Of a stretch of DNA of 63,847 bases, positions 8,587 through 17,933 are shown piece by piece (position 1 is the stretch's first letter; each line of letters starts with the position of its first letter). The notes under the pieces are model-generated. The model had not been told where the DNA came from. It saw nothing but the letters and a program-made list of their open reading frames with translations, and made no database searches. The position numbers were made by a program, and so were the translations under genes. The DNA is from GCA-2794515 sp033763335 (GTDB lineage: Bacteria; Chloroflexota; Anaerolineae; Aggregatilineales; Phototrophicaceae): positions 1 to 63,847 of the forward strand of contig JANRKU010000023.1 in the NCBI GenBank assembly GCA_033763335.1. Reading direction: 5' to 3'.

Positions 8587-10970
8587 GCGAACAACCACAA
8601 CATCCATCAGACGACCAAATTAATAACGATTTGCAAAATGCCACTGTAGCGACTGTGGCACGTTTGCGTCAGGTGTTCACTGACCCGCAAATTCGTAACC
8701 TATCCCGCCTACCATTGCCCGAAATTGAGCGATTGAGCGAAGAAATTGCCAAAACAGTACCGGCTGGCAATGTCCCCGGTATGATTCTCAACGCGCTGGC
8801 AAAATTGGATAAACGCGAAATTAGTCAAAATGAATCGCAAAAATACATCCAATTGCTATTTCGTGGGATTCAAACCACCGTTGGGCGCATGGTCTATAGC
8901 GCCTTATTTGTCCCTCCTGCGGCGGTGATTCATGGCTATCAACAATTATTGCGCCTCTCTGGAAAGGATATGACGGCGGCTTTTCCAGATGGCACATGGC
9001 AATTTTATCTGGAATTTGCCTTGCGTGAAGATAGCGCCCGTCACACCAATGAGACGATTGGGTTTAATACCCACATGCCTCATTTGCGCCCAGAGGACAC
9101 ATTGGCGGCGTGGTTGATGACCAGTGTGCAATTTCTCAAATTACTCCCCAATATTTTGGAGAACGAATGGCGCGAGCGCATATTGACTCGTTTGATGGTA
9201 GAAGTCGGCAAAGGCAGAGTACCGCACGATATTTATGAACGGTGGGAAAAAATTCGCCCCTTTGGACGTGATAAAATCACCGATGAAGATTTTCCACATT
9301 ATCGCAGAAAAAAATTTGATGAATTTATCGTCCCTTATATTCGCTCTTTGGATGAAGTGGCAAAACGCGAACTCGCAATTGCCTTTAAGACTGCCAGCGA
9401 ACATGATTTAACTGCGTATCAATATCAATTATCGTGGTTAGCCACATTAGAACCGAATAATTATAACGAAACACGGGTGCATTATCCCCTTAATGAAGCC
9501 TATATTGGCGTGATTCGGCATGGTCGGTATCATCTTATTCCAGTGGATGTCTTATTGCGCCCACAGATGGCACATACCGCCGCCCAAACGATTTTACATA
9601 TGCCCCCCCAACCGATGTTGCCGATGGTGGATGATGTTTTTGTCGTTACACCCCGCCCCTTGCATCAGACGTTATATGAGCAACTTGACCCCTCTACTCA
9701 AAAAGAATTGGCGTTGCTCAAAAGAACGCCCATCCTCATCAATTGGGATGAGCGCGATTCTGTGCAACCGCTCACATGGATTCGGCGCGGAAAACGTGGG
9801 TGTGGCGACCATCCGTTGACCATCACCAAAACGCAAAGCAGTTTTATTTTTGACCAATCGCATATTTTCTTTGATGGTGCATGGGGCGCGGCAGTCTCTG
9901 AAATGATGACCCGCGAGGCGGTGAATTGGGGTATGTATTTTAGCGCGGTGAAGCCACAAAGCGTCCTCGCACCTAAATTGAATATTCAAATACTCACCCT
10001 CAGACAGACCGCCCAATTCGCCAAATTTGCCCAAAAATCGCGTATGTCAGATGAAACTGGCGCAGAAAATCATGAGGTAAAACTCTCGACCATCCAAAGT
10101 CTACGCCAATTGTTATTACAACGGTTGGGAGCGCGGGTAACAGTCAATGATTTGATGATTATTTATCGGGGATTTCATTCGCTCAATTACAAACCATCTG
10201 AGCAGATGAATTATATCCTCAATTTACTCAAGACCAATCATGACCCTCGTCATAAACAAGCCTATAAATTGGCATTGGAGCAATTAGAAGCCCTTTCTGG
10301 AAAAAATCCTGCTATGTTGTTGCCCATTGATGCCAGCCGACATAATCCCAAAGAACGACTTTTTCCGACCACGTTCCGCAATCCTATCACCGATTTGCAT
10401 GTGTCGCATCAACGCACATTGGATATGCTCCGCGCCTATTATATGGCATCACAACGCGAAAAAATGACGACATATCAACAATTCAACGACCAACGTGTCC
10501 ACTATTTACGCATTATTGGCGGGTTGGGTGAATTATTGGCGCGGTATCGTGAAATTGCGCTATCGGGTAAAAGTTCTAGCAATGCTGGGATTCAGATGTT
10601 GGCGCATGTCCCGCCTGTATTACAAAAATTGCTCAATTCGCTCCCCAGTCGCTTTGATGTGTTGAATGAAATCCTCAAGGGGGAAGAGGTTTTTTCTAAT
10701 TTGGGACGGGTGGCAAAAGGGTCATCATTACGGCGTTTTATCACGGCTAAAGATGATAATAAACAAAAAACATTGGCATGGGGTGTTATCACCGATGATA
10801 CAGGTGTTATTCATTTGAGTTTGCGTGATTTTCGCCCACATGTGACAGCATTGCATGAATTGGATTTGTACGATTTTGCCCAATATATGACCCAAGATTA
10901 TCTCGATTCATACGCACATGGGTTGAATACCTTTATCGCAGAATTAATTCAAATTGTCGTGGTGCAATAA
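8583..10970 (+). CDS. large conserved-looking protein of unknown function with HxxxDG motif, inside efflux operon
   Basis: I do not recognise this 795-residue protein. It has no signal peptide or membrane segment, so it should be cytoplasmic. Its middle holds H427-I-F-F-D431-G432, an HxxxDG motif like the active site of CoA-dependent acyltransferases (BAHD, CAT, condensation domains). The surrounding pattern, with a region like AYIGVIRHGRYHLIPVDV about 100 residues before, vaguely recalls choline/carnitine acyltransferases. That is a weak visual resemblance only. The TTG start overlaps the ABC ATPase stop by four bases and the first permease begins three bases after its end, so it is an integral operon member. 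It could acylate the exported substrate or act as a regulator. Confidence 0.6.
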   Translation: MSEQPQHPSDDQINNDLQNATVATVARLRQVFTDPQIRNLSRLPLPEIERLSEEIAKTVPAGNVPGMILNALAKLDKREISQNESQKYIQLLFRGIQTTVGRMVYSALFVPPAAVIHGYQQLLRLSGKDMTAAFPDGTWQFYLEFALREDSARHTNETIGFNTHMPHLRPEDTLAAWLMTSVQFLKLLPNILENEWRERILTRLMVEVGKGRVPHDIYERWEKIRPFGRDKITDEDFPHYRRKKFDEFIVPYIRSLDEVAKRELAIAFKTASEHDLTAYQYQLSWLATLEPNNYNETRVHYPLNEAYIGVIRHGRYHLIPVDVLLRPQMAHTAAQTILHMPPQPMLPMVDDVFVVTPRPLHQTLYEQLDPSTQKELALLKRTPILINWDERDSVQPLTWIRRGKRGCGDHPLTITKTQSSFIFDQSHIFFDGAWGAAVSEMMTREAVNWGMYFSAVKPQSVLAPKLNIQILTLRQTAQFAKFAQKSRMSDETGAENHEVKLSTIQSLRQLLLQRLGARVTVNDLMIIYRGFHSLNYKPSEQMNYILNLLKTNHDPRHKQAYKLALEQLEALSGKNPAMLLPIDASRHNPKERLFPTTFRNPITDLHVSHQRTLDMLRAYYMASQREKMTTYQQFNDQRVHYLRIIGGLGELLARYREIALSGKSSSNAGIQMLAHVPPVLQKLLNSLPSRFDVLNEILKGEEVFSNLGRVAKGSSLRRFITAKDDNKQKTLAWGVITDDTGVIHLSLRDFRPHVTALHELDLYDFAQYMTQDYLDSYAHGLNTFIAELIQIVVVQ

Positions 10971-10973
10971 CGG

Positions 10974-12206
10974 ATGAGTTTTACTGAAACATTTCGCATT
11001 GCCATCAATGCGTTATTGACCAACCGACTCCGTTCTGCCCTCACCACACTCGGTATTGTGATTGGGGTAGGGGCGGTGATTGGGTTGGTCAGTCTGGGGC
11101 GGGGTGTCGAAGAATTTGTGGCGAAGCAATTCAATGCGATTGGGTCAAATTCTCTCATTATCGCATCCCAACGCCCAAGTAGCCCCACACGCACGCGCAT
11201 TGACCCCCTAACGATGAAAGAAGCCAATGACCTCAAAAATCCATTGATTGCCCCCAATATACGCGATGTCGCCCCTCAATACGCTTTTTTTGCGTTGGTG
11301 GCAGGCGATACAGGAAGTAAAAATATCACGGCTAATGGGGTTGTCCCACAAATGACCACAGTACGCAATTGGAATTTAGCCAGTGGTGATTTTATCAGCC
11401 AAGCCGATTTAGACGACAATACACGAGTAGCCGTATTGGGCGCGGATATGGTGGAATTACTGTTTGGTGATGATGCCATAGACCCTATTGGCGCGAGTAT
11501 CCGTATCAATGAGCGCGTTTTTACGGTTATCGGCGTGATGGAATCGGTGGAGGGGTTTGGTGGGCAAAACGACACGGTTCTCATCCCCATCACCACCGCC
11601 CAAACCCGTATGGTAGAAAATGCGCGTGCGCGGGATGGCAGTTATAAGGTTTCTTCGATTTATATCCAAGTGGTGGCAGAAGAAGCCACAGACCTCGCCA
11701 AAGCCGAAATAGCCACTTATATGGATGAGGCACACGGCATTTTATTTGATGGTGAGCAAGATTATCGTATCAATGACCAAAGCGAATTGCGCGATTTTGT
11801 GCTGAATTTGACCGTATTGCTCACGCTATTTTTAAGCATGATAGCAGGTATTTCGTTGTTGGTGGGTGGCATTGGCATCATGAATATTATGTTGGTATCG
11901 GTGACAGAACGCACCCGCGAAATTGGCTTGCGGAAGGCTGTTGGCGCACGCGGTGGGGATATTTTATTGCAATTTCTCATCGAAAGTCTGATGCTCTCGC
12001 TAATTGGTGGGGCGTTGGGGATTGGGGTGGGGTGGCTGGCATCATTATTGGGTACGGCGTTGATTGATGATATTACCCTGAGCCTATCCGCCGATGCGGT
12101 GTTATTGGCGACGATTGTAAGCACGGGTGTCGGATTATTTTTTGGCGCATACCCCGCCAGTCGTGCCGCCCGTATGAAACCAATAGATGCCTTACGGTTT
12201 GAATAG
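10974..12206 (+). CDS. MacB-type ABC transporter permease (FtsX family), copy 1
   Basis: Type VII ABC permease of 410 residues. The N-terminal membrane helix (residues about 15-45) is followed by a large extracytoplasmic MacB core domain and three C-terminal helices. The conserved cytoplasmic loop GIMNIMLVSVTERTREIGLR is present, as is the closing YPASRAARMKPIDALR motif. It lacks a fused ATPase, which is encoded separately two genes upstream. The next gene is a paralogue of equal length, so the two probably form a heterodimer. Confidence 0.9.
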   Translation: MSFTETFRIAINALLTNRLRSALTTLGIVIGVGAVIGLVSLGRGVEEFVAKQFNAIGSNSLIIASQRPSSPTRTRIDPLTMKEANDLKNPLIAPNIRDVAPQYAFFALVAGDTGSKNITANGVVPQMTTVRNWNLASGDFISQADLDDNTRVAVLGADMVELLFGDDAIDPIGASIRINERVFTVIGVMESVEGFGGQNDTVLIPITTAQTRMVENARARDGSYKVSSIYIQVVAEEATDLAKAEIATYMDEAHGILFDGEQDYRINDQSELRDFVLNLTVLLTLFLSMIAGISLLVGGIGIMNIMLVSVTERTREIGLRKAVGARGGDILLQFLIESLMLSLIGGALGIGVGWLASLLGTALIDDITLSLSADAVLLATIVSTGVGLFFGAYPASRAARMKPIDALRFE

Positions 12207-12209
12207 CCC

Positions 12210-13442
12210 ATGCTGATACTTGATAATATTCGTGTGGCGCTGAGTGCGCTCAATGCCAATAAATTACGCTCATTTCTAACGATGGTCGGTATCACCATTG
12301 GGGTGACATCGGTGATTGTCCTCGTCTCCATTGGGCAGGCATTGGAATCCTTTGTCATCGCAGGATTTGAGAATATCGGCTCAAATTTGGTGGTGGTATT
12401 TGCGCCCCTAACATCGGCAAATTCCAAATTGATTACACTTGATGAGGTCGCGGCACTATCGGATGTATTTCGTGTCCCAGATGCCCTTTATGTGATGCCA
12501 CAAGACAATATGAATCGGGTTGTCGTGGCGAATGGGGTCGAATACACCTCACGGATTGAAGGAGTAGATATGCTATATCCCACTATTTTTAACCGTGAGG
12601 TGATTGGCGGGCGATTTTTTACGCAAAATGAGGTAGATGGCATTGCGCGTGTTGCCATTTTGGGACAAAAAATGGTAGACCGATTTTTCCCTGATACATT
12701 CCCGATTGGGCAGACTATCCGCATTGCGGGCGTGCGTTTTACGGTAATTGGGGTGTTATCCACAGAAGGCGGTGAGGGACTCACGACTTTTTTGGGAGGC
12801 GATGCCGATGATATTATCCTCGTACCTATCACCACCGCCCAAACCCGCCTGAGTGGTGAGCGCGTCCTCACAGGGGAACGCCCAGTAGATTTTGTGGCGA
12901 TTCAAGCCCGTAGTAGCGATACTGTGACAGGGGTAGCTGACCAAATTCGCCAGACATTGCGTGAGGAACGTGCTATCAGTTTTCGGGATGAGGATAATTT
13001 TCAGATTGTCACACAAAGCGCCGTATTGGATACCCTCAATCAAATCACGGCATTGCTCACCCTATTTTTATCGTTATTAGCGGGGATTTCGCTCATCGTG
13101 GGTGGCATTGGCATCATGAATATTATGCTCGTAACCGTCACAGAGCGCACCCGTGAAATTGGATTACGAAAAGCCACTGGTGCGAAAAATAGCGATATTT
13201 TGTTGCAATTCCTCACAGAATCCATGACCCTATCGCTAATCGGTGGGGGCATTGGCATTGCAATTGCTTTCACATTGGCATTTTTGGTGACGGCATTGGT
13301 GCCAGATTTGGATGTATCGGTGCGATTTTCGACTATTTTATTGGTAGTGGGAATTTCTGGGGGGATTGGGATATTTTTTGGGGCGTATCCTGCGAATCGT
13401 GCTTCAAAATTGAACCCAATAGACGCATTGCGGTATGAATAA
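12210..13442 (+). CDS. MacB-type ABC transporter permease (FtsX family), copy 2
   Basis: Paralogue of the preceding permease with identical length and topology. It has an N-terminal helix, an extracytoplasmic core domain, three C-terminal helices, GIMNIMLVTVTERTREIGLR and YPANRASKLNPIDALR. The helices are well conserved between the copies while the extracytoplasmic cores differ, which fits asymmetric substrate handling. It starts three bases after copy 1 and ends at a strong bidirectional terminator, so it closes the operon. Confidence 0.9.
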   Translation: MLILDNIRVALSALNANKLRSFLTMVGITIGVTSVIVLVSIGQALESFVIAGFENIGSNLVVVFAPLTSANSKLITLDEVAALSDVFRVPDALYVMPQDNMNRVVVANGVEYTSRIEGVDMLYPTIFNREVIGGRFFTQNEVDGIARVAILGQKMVDRFFPDTFPIGQTIRIAGVRFTVIGVLSTEGGEGLTTFLGGDADDIILVPITTAQTRLSGERVLTGERPVDFVAIQARSSDTVTGVADQIRQTLREERAISFRDEDNFQIVTQSAVLDTLNQITALLTLFLSLLAGISLIVGGIGIMNIMLVTVTERTREIGLRKATGAKNSDILLQFLTESMTLSLIGGGIGIAIAFTLAFLVTALVPDLDVSVRFSTILLVVGISGGIGIFFGAYPANRASKLNPIDALRYE

Positions 13443-13443
13443 G

Positions 13444-13481
13444 AGACAAAGGGTGCAAGAAATAGATTGCACCCTTTGTCT
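13444..13481. terminator. bidirectional terminator
   Basis: A perfect 15-bp stem (AGACAAAGGGTGCAA) with an 8-base loop separates the convergent efflux operon and PA14 protein gene. The A- and T-rich flanks suit termination from both sides. Confidence 0.85.
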
Positions 13482-13489
13482 GATAAAAA

Positions 13490-14878
13490 TTAGCCAGTTA
13501 TTGGCACTGCACCTAAATTGCTATTCGATGGGACAGGGGCATATTGGGCGCTGACCCAGCCTGTTTGCCCGTTATAGGTTACTTGCCACCATGTATTGGC
13601 GGCATTGCGCCCAATAACAGCAATTTTTGTGTAATTGGGAATTGTTACGATGCGCCCATAAGACGAATCGGGTCCAATCCGCATATTAACCGTTGCGCTT
13701 GTAGTCGCTACCACGCCTGTTGGTGATGTCACATTAGGGGTGTTGGTGATGTTGATATAACGAACATTGACCCATCCAACAATGCCATTCACATTAAGTT
13801 GCGCCCAATTGTTATCTGGGCTATACGCCAAAATGGTATACACTTCACCACCACTCACACGGGTCAATACACTAGACCCTGTAGCACTTGGAATATTCCG
13901 CACATTCAGGCGGGATGTATTCACCACACCATACAATCCTGTTGGGCTGGTGGTGGGGATATTGGGGGTTGCTGTGGGCGCACCCCCGATGACACCGCCT
14001 GTAGAACTGGTCAACGAAAATTCCAAAAATGCCCCGCCTGTGCCTTCTTGATACTCTACTGTGAGGGGGTAATTGCGCCCTGTGGCGACTGTAAAGCTAT
14101 AGGAATAGCGTTGCCCCAAATAGACATGCAACTCGTTGATGACCATCTGATTGTCTACATACACACGCACACCATCATCGGCGTGAACATCTATCCGATA
14201 ACTGCCTGCGGGTAGGTATTGGGTGCTTGTCCATCGTACCGAGAAATTATCGGCATTTACGCCAGCAAGGGGAGCATTTGTCCCCCAATTTTTGGTGATG
14301 CTACTATCCGTAACAGTTGCGACTGTCGAGCCTGTAAAATTGGATGTGTTATAGTATGTCCCTGTCCATACACCTGTAATGCTTCCTGTTGGTGGTGGGG
14401 TGGGGGTAGGGACACCACCTGCTGTTTGCCATGACAAGGCAAATGATGCCGAACCTGTGAGTTCAATATATTCGGATACGATGCGATAATAGCCGTTGAT
14501 GGGGAAATTAAAGTCGCCCGTGATGACTTGATTGGGACGCAGATTATCAAAGGTGTTGATAACCTGAATCCCATTGACGAATACCCGTCCACCGTCATCG
14601 GTAATCATCGTAAAACGATATGTGCCTGCGAAGAAATAGACATCGCCAGAAAAACGGGCAGAGAAGTAATCGGTTGGCACGGCGAAATAGGGCGAGCCAA
14701 CGCCCCAATTAAATGAGAGTTGGGTGTCTTGTCTGGTATAAACAGGCGAACCCAATAGATAGATATTATTGAAAAATTCTGATGTCCAAACCGTTGTTTG
14801 GGCTTGCACGGGTTTTGCTCCAATCCCAATTAGGGAGATTGAAAGCAATAACGCGCCTAATATGATTAAGCGTCTCAT
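13490..14878 (-). CDS. secreted protein with two PA14-like domains and two SH3 domains
   Basis: A signal peptide ends near residue 26 (PVQAQ). Residues about 28-150 and 168-292 are two PA14-like beta domains, each with a DDG motif (MITDDGGRVFV, VHADDGVRVYV) typical of carbohydrate-binding PA14. A Pro/Thr linker separates them. Residues about 310-372 and 390-450 are bacterial SH3 domains (SRLNVRNIPS, VNMRIGPDSS) that bind peptidoglycan. The protein probably sits at the cell wall and binds glycans; no catalytic domain is visible. AAAGG lies upstream of the ATG. An inverted repeat GGTGTG/CACACC lies in the leader. Confidence 0.87.
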   Translation of the reverse strand: MRRLIILGALLLSISLIGIGAKPVQAQTTVWTSEFFNNIYLLGSPVYTRQDTQLSFNWGVGSPYFAVPTDYFSARFSGDVYFFAGTYRFTMITDDGGRVFVNGIQVINTFDNLRPNQVITGDFNFPINGYYRIVSEYIELTGSASFALSWQTAGGVPTPTPPPTGSITGVWTGTYYNTSNFTGSTVATVTDSSITKNWGTNAPLAGVNADNFSVRWTSTQYLPAGSYRIDVHADDGVRVYVDNQMVINELHVYLGQRYSYSFTVATGRNYPLTVEYQEGTGGAFLEFSLTSSTGGVIGGAPTATPNIPTTSPTGLYGVVNTSRLNVRNIPSATGSSVLTRVSGGEVYTILAYSPDNNWAQLNVNGIVGWVNVRYINITNTPNVTSPTGVVATTSATVNMRIGPDSSYGRIVTIPNYTKIAVIGRNAANTWWQVTYNGQTGWVSAQYAPVPSNSNLGAVPITG

Positions 14879-15030
14879 GATTTTGACCTTTCTTTGGTGT
14901 GTAAGGTGTCACACCAGCACTATTTTGCCTCTATAATTACAGTATATCAAATTGTAAGCTATCTTAACTGACTTTATGCCTACGATAAGTCGGTTGTTCA
15001 AACTATAATGGAGTGATAGAATAGCTACTT

Positions 15031-15585
15031 ATGGATGATGATACCCTACCACTTGAATTTCCAGATGAATCGTTTGTATTGCGCTCACGGGTGTTTATCT
15101 TGAGTGATGGCGCATTTGTGGTGCGTTGGAGTGATACACTCGTACAAGAATTGGTGAGTGGTCAATATCGTGCTTTTGAAAAAAGTGATTTTGGCGCTCC
15201 GATTACCGATTTTGAACTCAAGCAATTGATGACAGCAGGGCTGGTTAAAGGATTTGACCGTGACCATGTGCATTTGAATGCGTTGCCCGACCAATATAAG
15301 GAATCTTCTTTATCGGCATGGGAGCGCGAGCGCAAACGGTCTTATTATCTCAATACGCTATTCGATAGTTCGCATGTTCAAAAAATTGTTCAATCTCTCG
15401 TTGAGATTGGTTTGCAAGACGAATTTTATGTGCGGATACGCGATGATTTTGTTATTTTATGGAGCCATCAGGGGCGGTCTTTCCCAAAATTTGATGATGC
15501 AGAAAAAGCGCGTCAAGTGTTGTTGAGCAAAGCCCCAAAGCTATTTGAGCAAATCGTGGTGGCATTTATTGAAGTTGGTTCTTAA
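15031..15585 (+). CDS. hypothetical protein
   Basis: An unrecognised 184-residue soluble protein, acidic at the N-terminus, with no signal peptide or membrane segment. The middle contains a charged helix (SAWERERKRSYYL). The N-terminal half (LRSRVFILSDGAFVVRWSD) looks like paired beta strands. A TATAAT at 15004-15009 could be its -10 element. It is followed 24 bases later by a GbsR-type regulator on the same strand, so the two may be cotranscribed. Confidence 0.65.
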   Translation: MDDDTLPLEFPDESFVLRSRVFILSDGAFVVRWSDTLVQELVSGQYRAFEKSDFGAPITDFELKQLMTAGLVKGFDRDHVHLNALPDQYKESSLSAWERERKRSYYLNTLFDSSHVQKIVQSLVEIGLQDEFYVRIRDDFVILWSHQGRSFPKFDDAEKARQVLLSKAPKLFEQIVVAFIEVGS

Positions 15586-15609
15586 GGGTACTGATGTAAA
15601 GAGGCGTGA

Positions 15610-16176
15610 ATGTCAGAAAAAAATGGCGCACAAACACATCCAGAATTGGCTGTGGTGCATGATAGTATGCTGGATGGACTTGGGCAATTAGCGGATTATT
15701 TTGGATTTAGCAAGGTCATGGGACAAATTTATGCCGCATTACTTCTTAGTCCAGAGCCACTCTCGCTTGATGACCTCATGGAACGCCTCACTATTTCTAA
15801 AGCCAATGTGAGCATGAATATGCGGACATTAGAACACATGGGGATGGTACGTCAGGTTTGGTTACGTGGCAAAAGTGGGCGACGTAAATATTATGAAGCC
15901 AGCACCGATTTTATTCAAATTATCACCAATATCCTCAGTGGGCGCGAAATGCGAGACGTTGACCGTGCTTTACACGTGATGGATGATAACATTCAATTGT
16001 TGTCTGGTGTGTTGCCAAAAATGGATGAAGCCGATAAAGAACGAGCCGAATTATATCTGAATCGTATCGCTCAATTGCAGACATTATTCAAATTTGCCCA
16101 GTTACTCATTACCAGTGTGTTGAATCGGGTGGCAGATATGGACTTAAAAGACATATCGCGCATTGAAATTGGTTAA
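15610..16176 (+). CDS. GbsR/MarR-family transcriptional regulator
   Basis: A 188-residue winged helix-turn-helix protein. The DNA-binding region (residues about 25-95) includes the recognition helix area SKANVSMNMRTLEHMG, followed by a wing with basic residues (RGKSGRRKYYEAS), as in GbsR-like repressors. The C-terminal half is helical and probably dimerises. GbsR proteins often control osmoprotectant or drug-efflux genes, but no such target is adjacent downstream. The tRNA-Leu promoter overlaps the end of this gene. Confidence 0.85.
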   Translation: MSEKNGAQTHPELAVVHDSMLDGLGQLADYFGFSKVMGQIYAALLLSPEPLSLDDLMERLTISKANVSMNMRTLEHMGMVRQVWLRGKSGRRKYYEASTDFIQIITNILSGREMRDVDRALHVMDDNIQLLSGVLPKMDEADKERAELYLNRIAQLQTLFKFAQLLITSVLNRVADMDLKDISRIEIG

Positions 16177-16191
16177 CATTTTGCTTATAAT
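16163..16191 (+). promoter_or_regulatory. promoter of tRNA-Leu
   Basis: TTGAAA (16163-16168), a 17-base spacer and TATAAT (16186-16191). The -35 lies inside the end of the GbsR-type gene; the tRNA begins 26 bases after the -10. Confidence 0.85.
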
Positions 16192-16216
16192 TCACCCACA
16201 GTTCGTAATTACTCAT

Positions 16217-16298
16217 GGGGGAGTGGCGGAACTGGCAGACGCGCATGACTTAGGATCATGTCTCTTACGAGGTGAGGGTTCGAGTCCCTCCTTCCCCA
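16217..16298 (+). tRNA. tRNA-Leu (anticodon UAG)
   Basis: An 82-base cloverleaf. The acceptor stem GGGGGAG pairs with CTTCCCC, with discriminator A. The anticodon stem CATGA/TCATG closes a CTTAGGA loop whose anticodon is TAG. The long variable arm (CTC-TTAC-GAG) is typical of tRNA-Leu, and the T-arm is GAGGG-TTCGAGT-CCCTC. CCA is not encoded. Confidence 0.97.
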
Positions 16299-16313
16299 CT
16301 TTATCTTAATGGG

Positions 16314-16337
16314 GGCGCTCACCGAGCGCCTCTATTT
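16314..16337 (+). terminator. terminator after tRNA-Leu
   Basis: GGCGCTC-ACC-GAGCGCC, a perfect 7-bp stem, followed by TCTATTTT. Confidence 0.75.
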
Positions 16338-16410
16338 TCTGATACAAGTTTTATATCCACAACACCTTATTAATGCTACAATAGCCATAACGTAAACAAA
16401 GGAATATGCG

Positions 16411-17868
16411 TTGAATATCCAAACAGAACATCTCGAAAATCAAATAGCCCGTCTTACTGTTACCATTGAGCAGGAAAGATTGGACGAAGCCAAGCAAAAA
16501 GCCGCCCGCAAGGTTGCGAACCAAATACGCATCCCCGGTTTTCGTAAAGGCAAAGTTCCCTATCATATCCTCATCAAAAATGGTTTAGAAGGAGAAATCC
16601 TTAATCAAGCTGTAGAAAATCTGAGTCAAGACATCTATAAAGAGGCACTTTTAGCGAGTTCTGAATTAGAACCCTATGGACCAGGGTCATTTGAGGACTT
16701 TAAGCTCGAAGAAAAACCTGTATTTGTTTATACCGTTCCCTTGCAACCCGATGTGAAACTAGGCGATTACCGCGCTGTGCGCCGTGACTATACCGCCCCA
16801 GAAGTCACTGATGAAATGGTTGACCGTTCCCTCAAACGGTTGCAAGAAGATGAAGCTGTCGCCGAAGAAAGCACCGAGCCTGTGGCATTGGGAAATCGGG
16901 TGACGGTTGACCTTCATAGCACTTTTGCAGATGACCCAAAGCCTCTTGAGGAAAAAGCAGAAGCAACAGAAACCGAAGAAGATGTCGAAGATTCACGCCC
17001 ACCAAAAGGCGCTCAATTTGCTCATGAACATGGCGCAGCACTCACCCTGACCCCAGAAAATGCCCCTATTTTGCCCGGTTTTGCAGAAAAACTCGTTGGC
17101 GCAAATGTGGGTGATGAACTGGACTTTGAACTTACTGTGCCAGAGGACGACCCCGAATATACCGAAATCGCGGGGCGTACCATTCAATTCAATGTTCATA
17201 TCGAAAAGGTCGAAACTGTCACCTTGCCCGAATTGAATGATGAATTTGCCCAAAAAGTGAGCAAAGAAGACCCAGAAGGTGAACTTTCTACGTTAGATGA
17301 ATTAAAAGCTAAAATGCGTGATAGCTTGGAAAAACAACTCACCCGCCAATCAAAACAAGCCTATGTTGGGTTGGTCATTGAAGATTTGGCAAAAACAGCC
17401 GAAATCACTTTTCCAGAAGCCATGCTAGATGACCACATCGAAGAAATGATTAATTCACTAACCAATCGCTTGCAACAGCAGGGTATCGGTTTGGACATGT
17501 ATTTGCGCGTCATGAATATGTCTATGGACGACCTCAAAGCGCAATATCGTGAACCAGCCGTTGAAGATTTGAAAAAAATGTTGGTATTGCGTGAGATGGT
17601 TATTCAAGAAAAAATCACCGCCTCACCAGCCGATGTTCAGGCTCATATTGACGAGATGCTCAAACCCTTTGGCGATAATAACGAAATTCGCCAATTATTT
17701 GATAACGAATCAACGCGCATTTCTGTGTTAAACGAAGTTCTTCAAGAACGTGTATATGACCGTATTTTCGATATTGCCACAGGGAATACTGTGCCAGATT
17801 TGAATACTATCGAAAATCCAGCAGAACTTTCTACGACGGACGAAGATTCTGAATCAGAAAATTCGTAA
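16411..17868 (+). CDS. tig: trigger factor
   Basis: Ribosome-bound chaperone with peptidyl-prolyl isomerase activity. The N-terminal ribosome-binding signature GFRKGKVP is at residues 43-50, the FKBP-type domain at about 155-275, and the helical chaperone domain follows. At 485 residues it is longer than usual. An acidic insert at about 173-208 (EEKAEATETEED) interrupts the isomerase domain. TTG is the start: AAAGGA lies 8 bases before it. A two-codon ATG frame (16406-16414) overlaps the start but its spacing to AAAGGA is too short. It heads the tig-clpP-clpX cluster. Confidence 0.95.
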   Translation: MNIQTEHLENQIARLTVTIEQERLDEAKQKAARKVANQIRIPGFRKGKVPYHILIKNGLEGEILNQAVENLSQDIYKEALLASSELEPYGPGSFEDFKLEEKPVFVYTVPLQPDVKLGDYRAVRRDYTAPEVTDEMVDRSLKRLQEDEAVAEESTEPVALGNRVTVDLHSTFADDPKPLEEKAEATETEEDVEDSRPPKGAQFAHEHGAALTLTPENAPILPGFAEKLVGANVGDELDFELTVPEDDPEYTEIAGRTIQFNVHIEKVETVTLPELNDEFAQKVSKEDPEGELSTLDELKAKMRDSLEKQLTRQSKQAYVGLVIEDLAKTAEITFPEAMLDDHIEEMINSLTNRLQQQGIGLDMYLRVMNMSMDDLKAQYREPAVEDLKKMLVLREMVIQEKITASPADVQAHIDEMLKPFGDNNEIRQLFDNESTRISVLNEVLQERVYDRIFDIATGNTVPDLNTIENPAELSTTDEDSESENS

Positions 17869-17933
17869 TCCCAGACAACACAGTAAGGTTTGTTTGTTTA
17901 TGCGTGTCTGAAATGCTAAACGAAAGGAGATAG

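Noticed and set aside
11762..12427. 221-codon minus-strand frame across the two permease genes
   Set aside because: Shadow frame with low-complexity composition, lying opposite well-conserved MacB permease motifs and spanning the junction of two real genes.
16406..16414. Two-codon ATG-CGT-TGA frame before tig as a regulatory leader peptide
   Set aside because: It lies only three bases after AAAGGA, too close for initiation. It is most simply a chance overlap with the TTG start.
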